Part shown: positions 20,962-32,880 of the stretch, one piece after another
How positions within the stretch are numbered: position 1 is the stretch's first letter
How the letters are laid out: every line of letters begins with the position of its first letter
NCBI GenBank assembly: GCA_025200525.1
Contig: CM045760.1
Span: forward strand, 47,387,932-47,451,931
Source of the DNA: Camellia lanceoleosa
Taxonomy: Eukaryota > Streptophyta > Magnoliopsida > Ericales > Theaceae
Length of the DNA: 64,000 nucleotides
Reading direction: 5' to 3'
Position numbers and translations under genes: made by a program
The notes under the pieces: model-generated
Seen by the model: the letters and a program-made list of their open reading frames with translations, nothing else
What the model was told of the DNA's origin: nothing
The model's database searches: none

Positions 20962-23900
20962 ATGGCCGATGATATTCCACATGTCGGGACTCCCCCGGAC
21001 CACGAGATGGATCCCGGGGTCGAGCTCCTGCCACTGAGCGAGCGCCCATTCGACCCGGCGACTTACCAGCCGGCCATCCACGTGCTTCCGCCAGACGGAC
21101 TCCGCCACTTCCGCGGCTTCGACAGAGTTTTGGACCCGAGCCTGGCTGCGAGCCGGCCACTCATTTGTCCTCTGCCGCTTTCGAGGTAACACCCTTATCT
21201 TTGCTTTATTTTCTGTAATGTAGGATTTCCTGTCAACTGCCGTAGCTAACTGAACCCATTACTTGTTTAGTTCTGATGCACTGTACTGTAGTTAATTGTA
21301 GACAAATTCATAACTGACATCTGTGATGTACCAACGCACATGCACACACACTGTACTAGTCGGAATCACCCCCATATACACGGCACACCGTATTTCACTG
21401 CAAATTCACCGACACCCGGTACTTATTTGAATCTGAAAGCATATTGTATGCCGTATTTAACCTGAACCACACAAAGCACGTTGACACATCATACGTTGTA
21501 GTTCACCTACTGGCACATTATAACCCGATATCTGCTTGAGTCTGAGAAATGTACACACATGTACCGTATCTGTATGCTGACCCTCACAAACACACTGACA
21601 CATCACAGGCCGTAGTCCACCGCAGTACACTGAAACCCGATATCTGCTTGAATCTGAAAAATGTGCACACATGCACCGTGTTTATACAGATTTGTACCGA
21701 CTGCATATCTTCATATGGCTTTGCAATTTCTTGACTACAGGGAGACTCCCATACTCTCCGCGGGTATGGGAACGTTTTGGCTCGCGATTGGTACGCTGAG
21801 CTGCCTGACGCCGTTAGCCGCATTGTAGATCGGGCCGGCTTTGGCACCTTCTGCAGGGGACTCTCCAGGCTCTCTGCTTGCAGACCTCTTCTTGCCGCCC
21901 TGGCAGAGAGGTGGTGGGACACCACCGATTCTTTTCACTTATCAGCGACCGGGGACATGACGATGACCCCTTTCGACTTCTCGATGCTCACTGGCATCGG
22001 GGTGGGGGGTGATCCGATCCCCTTTGATACAGACATGGACGAGTGGATTGCCGCTCAGGTTCACTTACTCGGCGAGGCGCCGCCACTTGCTCGTCCAGGG
22101 TTCGTCCGCTACTCCTGGTTCGAGTGCGATTTAGTCGCGGCCGTCTTTGGTGGATCAACTCGATGACCCAGAGGCGGCGAAGATATGCACGCGGCTTTCT
22201 CATGTTTTTGCTGGGGACCACCCTGTTTGCCGACCGGGCGAACACAGTGCCCCTCTGCCTGCTCAGCGCCTTGGTGGACGTCGAGAGGATTGTGTAGTAT
22301 GACTGGGGGGGCGCGGCTTTGGCCACCCTTTACGGTTATATGAGCTCAGTCTCTTGTGGCAGTGGACAGCTGCTAGGAGGCTACTGGCGAGCCTGGGAGG
22401 TATGTCTTCTTCTCTGCTTTTCATTTACATTACAGACTTTACGTACTCTGTACCTTTGCACCTGCTTGTTATGCATATCTGTACCCAGACACACATATAC
22501 GCTTTATCTTGTTGTACCTTCGTTCTGCTTGTACACCTGCTCAACACAATACACAACCTGACTCTGTTATTTACGCTTTACGCATCTGCTTGATCGATAG
22601 TCATCTTGACGTCTGTTTTGCACTGTGGGTGTCGCCTACTTCCCAGACTAGAGCGATCTGGGAGGCGGAGACCCTCTGGTCCCCTTCTTTCGCCCGTTCA
22701 CGATGGGCGATGTGTCCGAGACTCGGGACACTTTTAGCTTCTTCCGTCGTTTCTTGACACCACCACCCCATCGAGGTATGTTTTACTTACATCCGTTTTA
22801 AGCTTCGCTTTCATGCGTACATTTCTATATCGATAGATAATCAATCGTATTTCATTTGGTCACTGGCGGTAGTGGGCTCCACTCCCGTGATGATCTGAGA
22901 TCGGTATCGGCGCCATCGAGACCTCGCGCTACGGATTCTCTGGAGGCGATGCGGTCTGTCGAACTGGTACTGGTGGCGTTTCATCGCCGAACCCTAGGAT
23001 TGCGGGAAGCGAATAGTTCGATCCATCCTCCCGGCGCATGAGGGAGGCGAGGGTACAACTTCCAGCAGATGGAGGACTATACCCTTGGCTGGGCCGTGGA
23101 CATTGACGCTGACAGGGGCGAGGGCGACTATTCAGAGTACGTCCGGACCTTCATCATGCGGCCTCTGAGCAGGGGCTCCCGGGCTGATCGGCGAGACTGC
23201 TGCTAGCGGCCCGGCAGAGACGAGGCGAGGCGGGGCCGTCCAGAGGGCTCGAGCTCGCGGGAGGAGTCTGAGAGGGGACGAGGCTGGCCCGCTCTACCTA
23301 CTATGTTGACTTATAGGGGGCAGAGTGGGGAGACCTACCAGATCCCTTTTGCTCCTCCTCCGGCTGGTCACGAGTTGGCCGGCATTCCCGACTTGCCTCC
23401 GGTATGTATTACTTTATTTCTGCAGTTTGCATTGTTATTTCATTTCAGTTCATTCAGATATCCCACAGAATACTGATGTATTTAATACTTTTGCAGGCTT
23501 CCTCCGAGTATACCCGTCAGTCTGTGGAGTTGAATGCCTCCCTGCTGGGGATGCTGCAGCGGAATCTCGACGCCTTGGCCGTCTACAGCCTGCCGGTATG
23601 TTTTACTAACCACAGTCTCGAATCATACTCTGTTTCGCACAATCTGCTACACTGCACAAAAATCTGATAAAATGCTCACGGCTTTCATACATTGTACTCA
23701 TACTGCGCATTACTGTCGATAAAGCGCTCACGGCATTCGCTGACATCAGCCATACTGCATTACGCATTGATAAAGCGCTCACGGCTTTCATACATTGTAC
23801 TCATACACCGTGCATTGTCTTGATAAAGCGCTCACGGCATTCGCTGACATCAGACTCATACATCGCATTCTGCATTGATAAAGCGCTCACGGCTTTCACA

Positions 23901-24291
23901 CTTATACTCATACACTCGCATTCTACATTGATAAAGCGCTCCGCAGTTTTTTCTTACTCTACTCGCGTGCGCTCTACATTGATAAAGCGCTCGACGTGTT
24001 TGTTCTTTGTATTTTCAGCCTCCTTTCCCGATCCCTCCAGTGGGTGACACTGTTCCAGCTGGGCCTCCCGTCTCAACTTGGGATGGCAGGATATTCCCTC
24101 GTACCAGAGGGGGACGTGGTCACGAGGGGAGCAGCTCACGAGCTCCAGTTCCAGGAGACGGTGAGTCGGAGGCGGGGACTGAGTCATTTGCGGAGGAGGC
24201 CGGGGATAGCTCGGGCTCGGGCTCCGATAGTGACGGCTCCGACGACGCTTTTGTGCTTTTGCCCAGGAAGAGGGCGAGGACAGATCCTTAG
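20962..24291 (+). pseudogene. Plant mobile domain (PMD) gene, copy A, six exons, antisense to its element, decayed
   Basis: PMD proteins are plant proteins related to MAIN/MAIL1 and to transposon-borne copies; a nuclear role is inferred. Exons by GT/AG and comparison with B: 20962-21185, 21741-22399, about 22622-22775, about 22858-23401, 23497-23595, 24019-24291. Exon 2 holds the domain: RWWDTTDSFHLSATGDMTMT, then FDFSMLTGIGVGGDPIPFD, ARGFLMFLLGTTLFADRANT, YDWGGAALATLYGY. Exon 6 ends in an acidic Ser-rich tail and PRKRARTDP, a possible nuclear signal. Damage: one base lost near 21138; exon 2 frameshifts and a TAG in place of a codon after VDVERIV; the exon 3 and 4 acceptors changed; exon 4 badly broken. 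The start ATG (MADDIP) is chosen because B shares it. Not functional as read. Confidence 0.8.
23655..23995. repeat. Minisatellite in PMD intron 5 (copy A)
   Basis: About six units of 50-60 bp beginning GATAAAGCGCTCACGG and containing CATACATTGTACTCATAC or TTCGCTGACATCAG. It lies between exon 5 and exon 6. The matching intron of B and C holds a related but different repeat. Confidence 0.85.
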
Positions 24292-27200
24292 GCATGAGAC
24301 CTGTTGCTGATGATGATGATTTTGTTGCTTCTTTTCTTTATTTCTTTTCTTGTACTTTTCTCTTTTTGGTAGATAGAGTACTATGTACTGCCGCAGGCAG
24401 GTTTTTGCTTTCCTCAAACTATGTATTCGAAAAAAATGATATGAAACGAACTTTTGCTTGAAAAGAATGTTACATTTGTCTATCTTTGCGTATTTCATAC
24501 TTCGCACTGCACTGCATCATTCTACACCTCAAATGTAAATGACATTGATCTGTTGTCTGACAATTGAACACTTGCACTGTAATAATCAAATAACCAATCA
24601 ACTAAACAGCAAAACAACTTATACGAACCACTGCTCAAAAACTGGGTTCACAACCCATACTCTGCTAAGGACTAATCTGCTGGGGATTGATCTGCATTTA
24701 GCGCAACTCAAGATTTGGTTCATTACGCACCTGACAAACTACGAGCAGATAGCCCTAATCGATGAGACAGATCACAAAGCCCGACGGTTGCAGTTGAAAC
24801 ACACTCGGAGGTCCCAAATTTTTCCCTTCCTTCTCCTACTTTGCACGGATGTAGAGAATGGTAAAGCATTCTGAGCACAAGCGATTACCTTTTTGGAAGA
24901 AGACGGGTTTTCAACCGGGGTGTCGAGCCTACCACATAACACGACGAGACAGACTCGAACAGAGAAGCAAAAGGCACACATCCTATCACAACGAGACACG
25001 TTCGGAAAAGACTTCAAGGCCAAAATTGAGATCGACAAATCAAAAGACACGACACACAGACGTGTTTAAAAGAAGAGACCTCAAATTTCGAGGAGCCAGT
25101 TCCTCCGGGTATACCTCCCACCCTTTCTGATTTGTGATACTCGCATCGCTCGGCCCTCAGGCTCGGTTTTTCTCTCAAAAAACCCTTTTCTCACTTTTCT
25201 TTCAACTTACTCCTCTCTATTCTTTATTCTCTCGTTTTGCATCCCTCCCCAGGGTGGATGACAGATGAATAGGAAGTTGTGGGTTCACGCCCGATATAGC
25301 TAGCTTGCAACCACTCCTTCTGGCGGATAAAGTGTCTCTCGGACAATCAGATTAACGGGGGGAAGACAGAGGACCCGACTCAATCGTGCCCCTAGTTCGT
25401 CATTTTGACCATTTTTTGTTTTCTTCCTAAAACAGTTTTGACCAAAATGAGAGTTAGATTAACACACTTATTCGATTTTTGATTTGAAAATCATGCGAGT
25501 CAGGCTGTGAGCACTGAAGAGTTTCCTTTTGTTGGGTCCAAACATGGTCCAATTTTGGAAGATGAGATAGTTTTCGAGAAAATAAATCAACCTCAGTAAA
25601 AATTTTCAAAAACTATTTTTGCAGACAATCAATGCTCAACGAGCGCGGAACTTACCATCGAGATGCGCAACCTCGGATCGGAGGTAATGGAAAAATTGCC
25701 CCTGGCTTAAAAAGGGGGGGAAGGCAACGGAAAGTTGCCCCTGGTTTGAACGGTAACTCAGGGCAGCTTATTGCAATGCATGGCAACGGAAAGTTGCCCC
25801 TTGTTTAGATGGTGCCGCGGCATGTTGTAAGCCAGTCTTTGTTGATGACTATCAGACCCTCGGACGCGGAGGAGTCGAAGATGGTTTGAATCAATATATG
25901 GACACAGTCACCCGGAAGGTGTTGGTGGTTTGGCTTCAAGAGGAAGTTAATCACGCGGCTCCGGGTTACTGCAATCAAGATATTGGATTCGGAGTAGACG
26001 AAAATGATCAAAACCATGACATGGCCTGAGACGCTATGGAAGCGTTGGGGGCTGGACTTCAAGATGAAGTTGCCTACGTATCCCAAACATGGGAATCAAG
26101 CCTTACGTAGTTCCGGTTAAGGTACTCTCGGGTATTTTAACCTTCACTGTTTAGGCTCTAACTTTTGCCAAGGTGCCCAATGCGGGTTTTCGACCTTGCT
26201 AGCTTTGTTCTTTCTTTTTCTTATTTTCTATTCTTTTCATTCTTTTCTTTTTTTTTCTCTCTTTTTTTTGCATTTTCATCTTTTATTATTATTTTTGCAT
26301 TTTCTTTTCTCTTTTGTATTTTTTTTTTTTTTTTTTTTTTTGCTCTAACTTTTGCCTGGGCCGCCCTTCCGGGTTTTCAGCCCAGCGAGCCTCTCAAAGG
26401 GTAAAAGTGTAGCAAGTCCATGCCAAATGATTTTGAGATTGAAGCCTCTCCGTATCCAGGAGAGTGGCCATCGCGCTGATTTGCAGAAAGGTCCATCACA
26501 GTTACTTCTCGAGCTTGGCTTGGTGGGATCTGATCTCCTCGATCTAATTTTGATGCCTCTTGCTCGAGGGCTGCCCCAAAATGAGCCACACAGGCATTTC
26601 ATGGTACTGATCACTTTGAACGGATCTAGTTTGTGACGGATGAATTGAAGCTTGAGACCGAGAGCGATCCCGGGCTGCACAATCTCAAGAGCGGTTCCAC
26701 ACAGGTCTTCGCAAGATTGCACAAAATGCTTTGTTTTTTTTGAAAGTTTTCAAGAAGGCGACGAATCGCTCGTGCCGAAGACAGTGTGGAACCAATCTGG
26801 ATCAAAGCTAGGGTCCTTCTCAGTACTCACACTGACAAGCATGATTTCACTCATTAAGGGCTTAGCATGCCTCTCTTTCTCTCAAAATGGCCAAAATTTT
26901 GCGAAAACCCGAGAGATTCCTTCCTCTTTGTTTTTATCACCGCAGTGTTCAAAAGGGTTTTATGAAAAACTTAGGTCAAAACAATAATTTTTAAGGCACA
27001 AAAGAGCAGACGGAATGTGTTACCACCTCATTCGAGTTCTCTGGCACAACTAGCCCAATGCCATCAATAAACAAGGAAACATGGTAGCCACGGCTGTTTC
27101 ATTCAGATTTTCCCGGGTGTAAACTGGCTCCACAGCAGAGGGAGACCCAAAAAGAAAGCAGTGAAATAATTACAAAACGGTGCTTGAGGTAACAACCCCG

Positions 27201-27431
27201 AAGTCGCCTAGTATTCTTATGCACAAGAGGGGCTGACTTATTACAATTAGACAGACCCTTAAACAAAAGGACTGACTCAAAACAATGAGACAGACTCAAG
27301 ACAAAACAAAAGACTAACTCGACACCCAAGTCAGGATTTACAAAAATAGCATCGACAGGTGCTCAAAAATGCGTGCCAAACGCCATATCCAAAAATGTGC
27401 CAGATATTGCCCGCAGGCAGTTGAATCCCAA
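24292..27431 (-). other. Noncoding spacer of element A
   Basis: Colinear with the spacers of L1, L2, B and C. Landmarks: GGGGCAAC-type hairpins (about 25680-25802), CTACGTA hairpin (26074-26110), pyrimidine tract with direct-repeat flanks (about 26155-26392), TGACTCA motifs (27225-27320). The few ORFs are short, frame-inconsistent between copies and best read as chance. No pol motif found. Confidence 0.65.
26155..26392. repeat. Pyrimidine tract flanked by direct repeats (A)
   Basis: Flanks of about 48 bp (26155-26203 and 26341-26392) share GCTCTAACTTTTGCC and CGGGTTTTC. The tract between is almost pure T/C and ends in a long T run. Confidence 0.8.
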
Positions 27432-28448
27432 TTACATACTCGCAGTATCGGTGTCCTCGGTATCTGTGTCCTCACAATCCAAGAACTCTGTAGTGACTGA
27501 TTTGGCCGAGGTAGGCGGGAGGATAACCTTGTTATCAATCAAATCCTGTACCTCATGACGGAGGCGGAAGCAATTATCAGTGGCATGGCCAGTCTGTTGA
27601 TGGTACGCGCAGTACTGAGTGGCATCATGGCCTGCTGGAAGGGGTTTGGGGAGCGGCCTAGGATCGAGGGGTGTAAGATGTCCCTTTTTAGCCAAAATCA
27701 GAAGTGCCCTAGACAAAGGCATGTAGAGAGGATGGAAGGCCCTGCGCCCTCGGGGCAGGTACTTCGGAACCTGAGCACTCTTGCCAGATGCACTAGCGAA
27801 CGGGTCAGCGGGTGCGGCCCTGGGTTTCTGATCCTTTCCGGATGCAAGGCTGGGAGTGGGAAGAACCTTTTTGGCATGACGGGGCCTATCCCGGTTCTCT
27901 GATTGACTGGAACTGCCCTCAGGCGGAGTAGGGAAAACATCATCCACAATTTTGGTTACAATCGTGGATATCTGTTGTTTGCTCATTCCTCTGGCTTTCA
28001 AAGCCTGGACTGCCCACAGCAGTTATTCCACGGGGTCGGCATTGGCCTTCACTTTGTCTTCGTCTCCGGCCTCAGCCTGATGAGAGGTTTGGGTTGGTAC
28101 TGGTACGTCACTGTTGTGGGTGGAGGTCATTTCCGACTGATTGAGCTCGATCACAATCCGCCCCAGCAGCAGGGGCTCTTGGAGTTCGAAATTTCCGGCA
28201 TATGGTGCAACCGGTGGCGAGGTTGACATTCCGTAAGCGAGATCCGCCACGGACCTCTGGAGATCGCCTATCATTCCCATTAACTCAAATGTAGTGGGCT
28301 CGCGAGACTGATAGAATTGAGGGGTCCAGATTGGGTGTGCAGCGGGCGACCTAGGCGGGTGCGGCATATCAACAGTAGCTTCATCTTGTGGGGTGGTTCC
28401 TTGACTCAGCGCGGCCGTCATGACCACAATCTCTTCTGAGTTCTGCAT
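27432..28448 (-). pseudogene. Gag-derived zinc-knuckle ORF of element A, one internal stop
   Basis: Starts MQNSEEIVVMTAALSQ at 28448 and reads in one frame to 27432 apart from a TAA near 28021; B and C have CAA (Gln) there. It lacks the capsid-like Gag core seen in L1 and L2. It corresponds to the linker (EPTTFELMGMIGDLQRSVAD), an LLWAVQALKARGMSKQQIS segment that is helical in appearance, a basic Ser-rich stretch, PRGRRAFHPLYMPLSRAL, and a knuckle C-x2-H-x4-H-x4-C in YCAYHQQTGHATDNC, then LIDNKVILPP and an acidic end. If made it could bind RNA but not build a capsid; that is inference. About 340 codons. Confidence 0.8.
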
Positions 28449-29155
28449 TATGTTCGGTCCTGCCTCAGCGAGGAGAAGACACTAGCTGTTCTGACTTAAC
28501 TCTCTGAATCTCTGAACTGAAACGGAAAACAAGCAGCATTTCAGCCCCAAACAGATCAAACACGGGTGTAGTCAAACAACTGCACTCTACTACTGAACAC
28601 TGTTCCCCGAAGTCACTGTCCCAAATCTGAATCTGATACCCGCAGATATAACTGATTCACAACAAAACTGATACTGGTGCCCTCAGGCCGGATACCCGGA
28701 CTTGCAAACTGGTGTATGCATTCCCTGTAGAGATACACTCTAAAGGCACATAGCATGTAAAATGAGAGCCAATACACCCCTATGTTGGGGTAGGGTTTCC
28801 CTGTCCTATTTTTGTCAGGAGCTAGGGTTTCACTATGCACGCAGCGGTTTCAAACAACCTATATCGGGTAAGCAACCTGTCCTAGTTTGGAATAGTCACT
28901 ATGGATCCGAATACGCACTAGGTCGAATGGTCAAAAAGGGTGCCCCGGTAAAACCGGGGTTTGTGTTCTACATCTTGGCGAGCCATAACCGTCACCTTAT
29001 GGTCATGCCTTGACAAGACAAGCCTCCGGCAAACCGCTCGAGAATAGCAGATGGCCAACACGGTGTCCTAGGCGCACCAATGCACATGCAATGCAAAGAA
29101 ACACACAAGTGTAGTCAAAAACGGATATCACGAGTTCGAGTCAAGCTCTCTAAAA
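28449..29155 (-). other. 5' leader of element A
   Basis: About 700 nt between PBS and the ORF, matching the leaders of L1, L2, B and C. It presumably holds packaging signals. No gene is seen. Confidence 0.65.
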
Positions 29156-29173
29156 TCCCCAGTGGAGTCGCCA
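29156..29173 (-). promoter_or_regulatory. Primer-binding site of element A
   Basis: The minus strand reads TGGCGACTCCACTGGGGA, a few bases inside the LTR end. The implied tRNA 3' end, TCCCCAGTGGAGTCGCCA, is one I believe to be a plant tRNA-Arg, the primer reported for Ogre elements. The tRNA match is from memory. Confidence 0.7.
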
Positions 29174-29177
29174 GAAA

Positions 29178-32100
29178 GCATGCGTCTGCGGGGACTCTGC
29201 CATTCGGACTCCTTTTGTGTCGCGGTTCATCTGAACCAAAGAGTCCAAATCCGCAAATCGTTTGAGAAAAAGATTTTGAAAAAGTAGTGCCAAACACATC
29301 GCTTTGCGGATCTGAGTCGCCACCTAAATATTTTTAATTGGGAAATTTAGAAACCACGACTCGATCAAGGCCACACGTCCGTCATCACCAAAGTGGTCTT
29401 GGCTCGGGAGCTTGGGTACGATCGGGGAAGGTCAGCTATGAGCACCCCCTTTCGCCCGGTTCGAAAACCGGCCTCTACTAACCATGATATCCATTTTTGA
29501 AAACTTTATGCGTTCTTATTCCGGTTATTAACCTAGAATTACTATGTGATGCGCACAACACAAAAGTATAGACCAGATCGCCTAACTTGGAAGCAAACAT
29601 TGCATATCCGTTTTGTCTCGAAAAACGTGTTAGATTTTGCTACTCGCAAGTAGGCTAAAATACGGATTTCAACGAGTTGTTCCAACTCAGGCAATCCAAC
29701 CTCCACCCACAGGCATTCAAACAGTTTATCACATAAGCAACTAGCCGCATGGTAAACCTACTGTCATGCTAACATTCACACGCATGCGATATGCTAAAGC
29801 GTAAATACTTACATCGTACTCCGTGCCAAAACAAAAAGCTAGTTAGCAAACATGCATGACCTAGTTCATGTTAAGATGACTAATGCGACGCATACAGAGT
29901 GCAATTAGACAGGCTCGGCTATCCAAAACATGGCATGTGAAATGTACGAGTAACACATATTCAATTTTGGAATTGAAAATACAATGCAGTTTGTATGATG
30001 TACCGAGCCCGGTGTATGTAAACAAATGCAAGAATGCACGCATGCATTGCATAAGGTATGCTAAAATAGACGTGCCCTAATCTACCACCGAAAGCGGGTA
30101 AATAAAAGGGTTAAAAAGAAATGGGGGTTGGAAGAGATACACCCACTCACGCACACTTATTACATTTTTGCCCTCGCTCGGAGGGGCCGGAAGAATATAC
30201 AAATTAACTACACAAGCTAATTAAATATTACAAATTGACTAAATTAATTAAACAGATTAATTAATCTAATTAAAGCAATAAAACGCCTCGGGATGAGGGC
30301 CGGATGCAGTGCATGCTCGGATCTCGGGTGCTCGAATCGCCATGCATGGATTGCCTCTGTTTTCCCTGCTCTCCTCCTCTGAAGACTGCCAAAGTCTCAG
30401 GGATGCCTCTCTGGACATTGGGGGTCACCACCGGCTGGGGTAGAACACCACCGGCTGAAGGAGGTGGCCACCGGCACAAAATGAAGCTATCGGCTATCAA
30501 TTGACTGCCGGTCGGCACTAAATACTACCGGCCGGCAATATGTTCCTGCAGAACCTGCAACTCACAGCAGCAGAGGGCAAAACTTGCATGGCAATGTAAT
30601 TCAAGGTATTTATGCACCAAACACACTCCCTATCATGTCATTGACTCAAGGGGGCATGTGCCTCGGTTCCCGGACCACCAATCGCGCATTTCCATGCGTG
30701 ATGGCTCGGAGAACCAAGCATGCAACTTTGATTTCAAATGCAATACGATGCAAACAAGCAAACAAGGGTGTTAAACCTCTATCGTGACTTGATCAAGAGG
30801 CCTAACATGCATGCCAATGTGGTGCATTCCTAGACATGGCAACTAGCATGTAATAGGGCAATACAATGCAAACCTAAGTAAGCACACAAGGCAAGCATGC
30901 AAACCACATGGAGGATGGGCTTAGACATGAATTAGGCAACTCAAAAGGGCCCAAAATCAGTGGCCAAAGTGCCTAGAAATAGAGACTAAACACACGCACA
31001 CACATGCACATGTTAAGGTCCAAACCCAAGGCATACAAAGTCAACTCTCATGCACACTTAAGAGACACAAACATGGGCTAATAGCATGCATGAAAAGCTC
31101 TGAAATCCATGTTAAGCATGATGCCAAAACATGCAATGAAGCAAGCCAAATATACAACAAATGGCCCAAGTCTTGAAACAAGCCATGAAGGCTTAAACCA
31201 AGGGCAAGTCCACCAAGCCTCACAAGGCTAAGGGGACTCAAAACAGGTCACAAGCAGACCTAAACAAAGCCTAAGGAGCACCTAGATGGCATCTAAGAGG
31301 CTCAAGTACAAAGGCATGCAACATGACCAAAACATGGAGCATTCAACACATGCTTTTAAAGCATTAAAGAAGCAACTAAAGCATGCATACAAGCACACCA
31401 AAAAGTCTGAAATAACATGCTAGATGGTTCCAAACTATCAAAAATGAAGTAAGCATGGCATGCTATACACTCATACTCTCAAGGCCAACAAGCCAAATGC
31501 AAAGGAGCCACATAATGCATGATGGGATAGACCCAAATGGCTATGGACAGAGTTAAATCATGGCAAAATAAGTGCACAAGCTTCACAAACACAAGTCTAA
31601 AACATGTTAGAAGCTAAGGCTAACAAGCTAGTCATGTTAAGGCAATGTTAAGGCATTACAAAAAAACTATGCAAATCATGCAAAGAGTACTAAAACCAAC
31701 TTGAAATCATGTTATAACATGGCAATATAAGCATGGAAAACAAGTCAAACATGCTCAACACACACTCAAGCATGGTGCTCCATAAGAGGCAAAACTTGCC
31801 CTTTTCAAGGACATCAAGGAGAGGGGGTGGCCCTCCCCTTTTGGAGACTTCAAGGCATGCTCTTCACCACTGAAATCCCTCAAGATTTCAGTGGTGAAGA
31901 GATCCTATCACCAAAATCTCGGATCTCAACCAAAATGGCACAAAAGGGGCCCTTTTCAAGGCCTAAAGGGGGTCAAACTTCCCCAAACCACAAAACACTC
32001 TTAATATACAATAAAGAGGGCCAAAAATCAGAACTTTTATGTGCCAAACACTAAGCCCAAAAACTGTTTTAAAGCAAGCAAAAAGAAGGTGCAAGAATGG

Positions 32101-32880
32101 GGTAAAAAGAGGGTTAGTGTCTTACCTTTGAAGCCTCTTCAACAAAGATGATGTATTGACTTCCTTAAGCACCAAACCAGCTTCAAAGCTTCCAAAATAA
32201 ACCTCTGGACCCTTAAGAACCAAAGGAAGGTGAAACACTAGGTGTTGATGGGCAATAGTATGACCAAAACACCTAGTGTACTAAATAAGCAAGAAAAGAG
32301 AGAGATAAGATAGATATATTATCTAACCTAAAACCAGAGCTTGGTTTCTCTCTAGAATGGCTGAAACCTCTCAAGAATCCAACCCTTGAGTCAAGAGAAG
32401 AGAGTTCTCTTGTATAGGCAACCAAACTTACAAGTTAAGTTACCAAACAAGCTCATCCCTCCATACACGTGTATCGAGGGGAGAAAAAGGCTGAACAGCT
32501 GTGAGAAAATATCTCAAAAGCAATCAGCGAAGGCCCGGTTGGTAAAGAGTGTCACTTGACAAAATTTAGTGCTGACCGGCACAAAATAATGCCGACCGGC
32601 ACAATATAGTGCCGGTGGCAACCACAGCCAGCCGGTGGCCTCTAGCCACAGCCGGTGGTGTGTGGGAATGCCTCACAAAGCATTCCCTGCCCCTCTAAGG
32701 CAAAACACAGATGTCTGGTGCAAAACCGGACACAACACGGTCAAGTTCGGGGGTCCTGAGGCAAGGCGCGCGAGCCGAGAACTCCGGGAACTCCGAACGA
32801 ACACACACACATGGATGATCACCGAGTGTTCAAACGGTGACGTCCAAGTCTTGAGGACGGTCAAAAATGGGGTGTCTACA
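29178..32880 (-). mobile_element. 5' LTR of element A
   Basis: About 3.7 kb, near-identical to 13243-16970. It has the same landmarks: CCGGC modules at 32571-32660 (U3) and 30425-30539 (opposite orientation), TATA-like site about 32410-32418, hairpin 31862-31899. The inner end (29178-29356) is full of small deletions relative to the 3' LTR, mostly at CAG, CTG and CCGG, so its exact left boundary is uncertain. Confidence 0.88.
31862..31899. repeat. LTR hairpin (A 5' LTR)
   Basis: Identical to the hairpin at 15951-15988: 16-bp arms, 6-nt loop. Confidence 0.9.

Larger units (their letters stand above)
13243..32880 (-). mobile_element. Element A: complete non-autonomous Ogre/Tat-like LTR retrotransposon with antisense PMD gene
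   Basis: 19.6 kb. On the minus strand: 5' LTR (32880-about 29178), PBS (29173-29156), leader, Gag-derived ORF (28448-27432), spacer, PMD gene on the opposite strand (20962-24291), tandem repeats, PPT (16986-16971), 3' LTR (16970-13243). TG/CA ends and a 5-bp target duplication are present. The two LTRs differ by about 20 scattered substitutions by eye plus a few clustered lesions, so the insertion is fairly young. No protease, reverse transcriptase, RNase H or integrase is seen, so mobility would need an autonomous partner. Lineage is inferred from LTR ends, PBS, LTR length and the 3' repeat arrays. Confidence 0.85.

Noticed and set aside
21777..22166. The 129-codon ORF as a stand-alone small gene
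   Set aside because: It is exon 2 of the PMD gene opened from a non-ATG codon; B and C show the upstream exon and splice sites.
26205..26340. T-rich tract as a poly(A) tail of a LINE or SINE insertion
   Set aside because: No SINE or LINE body adjoins it, and the same tract with the same flanks is found in all five copies, so it is part of the element.
24292..27431. Possible hidden pol (reverse transcriptase or integrase) in the spacers
   Set aside because: I looked for YxDD-type, protease DSG/DTG and integrase HHCC patterns in the open frames and found none; a profile search could still reveal heavily decayed remnants.
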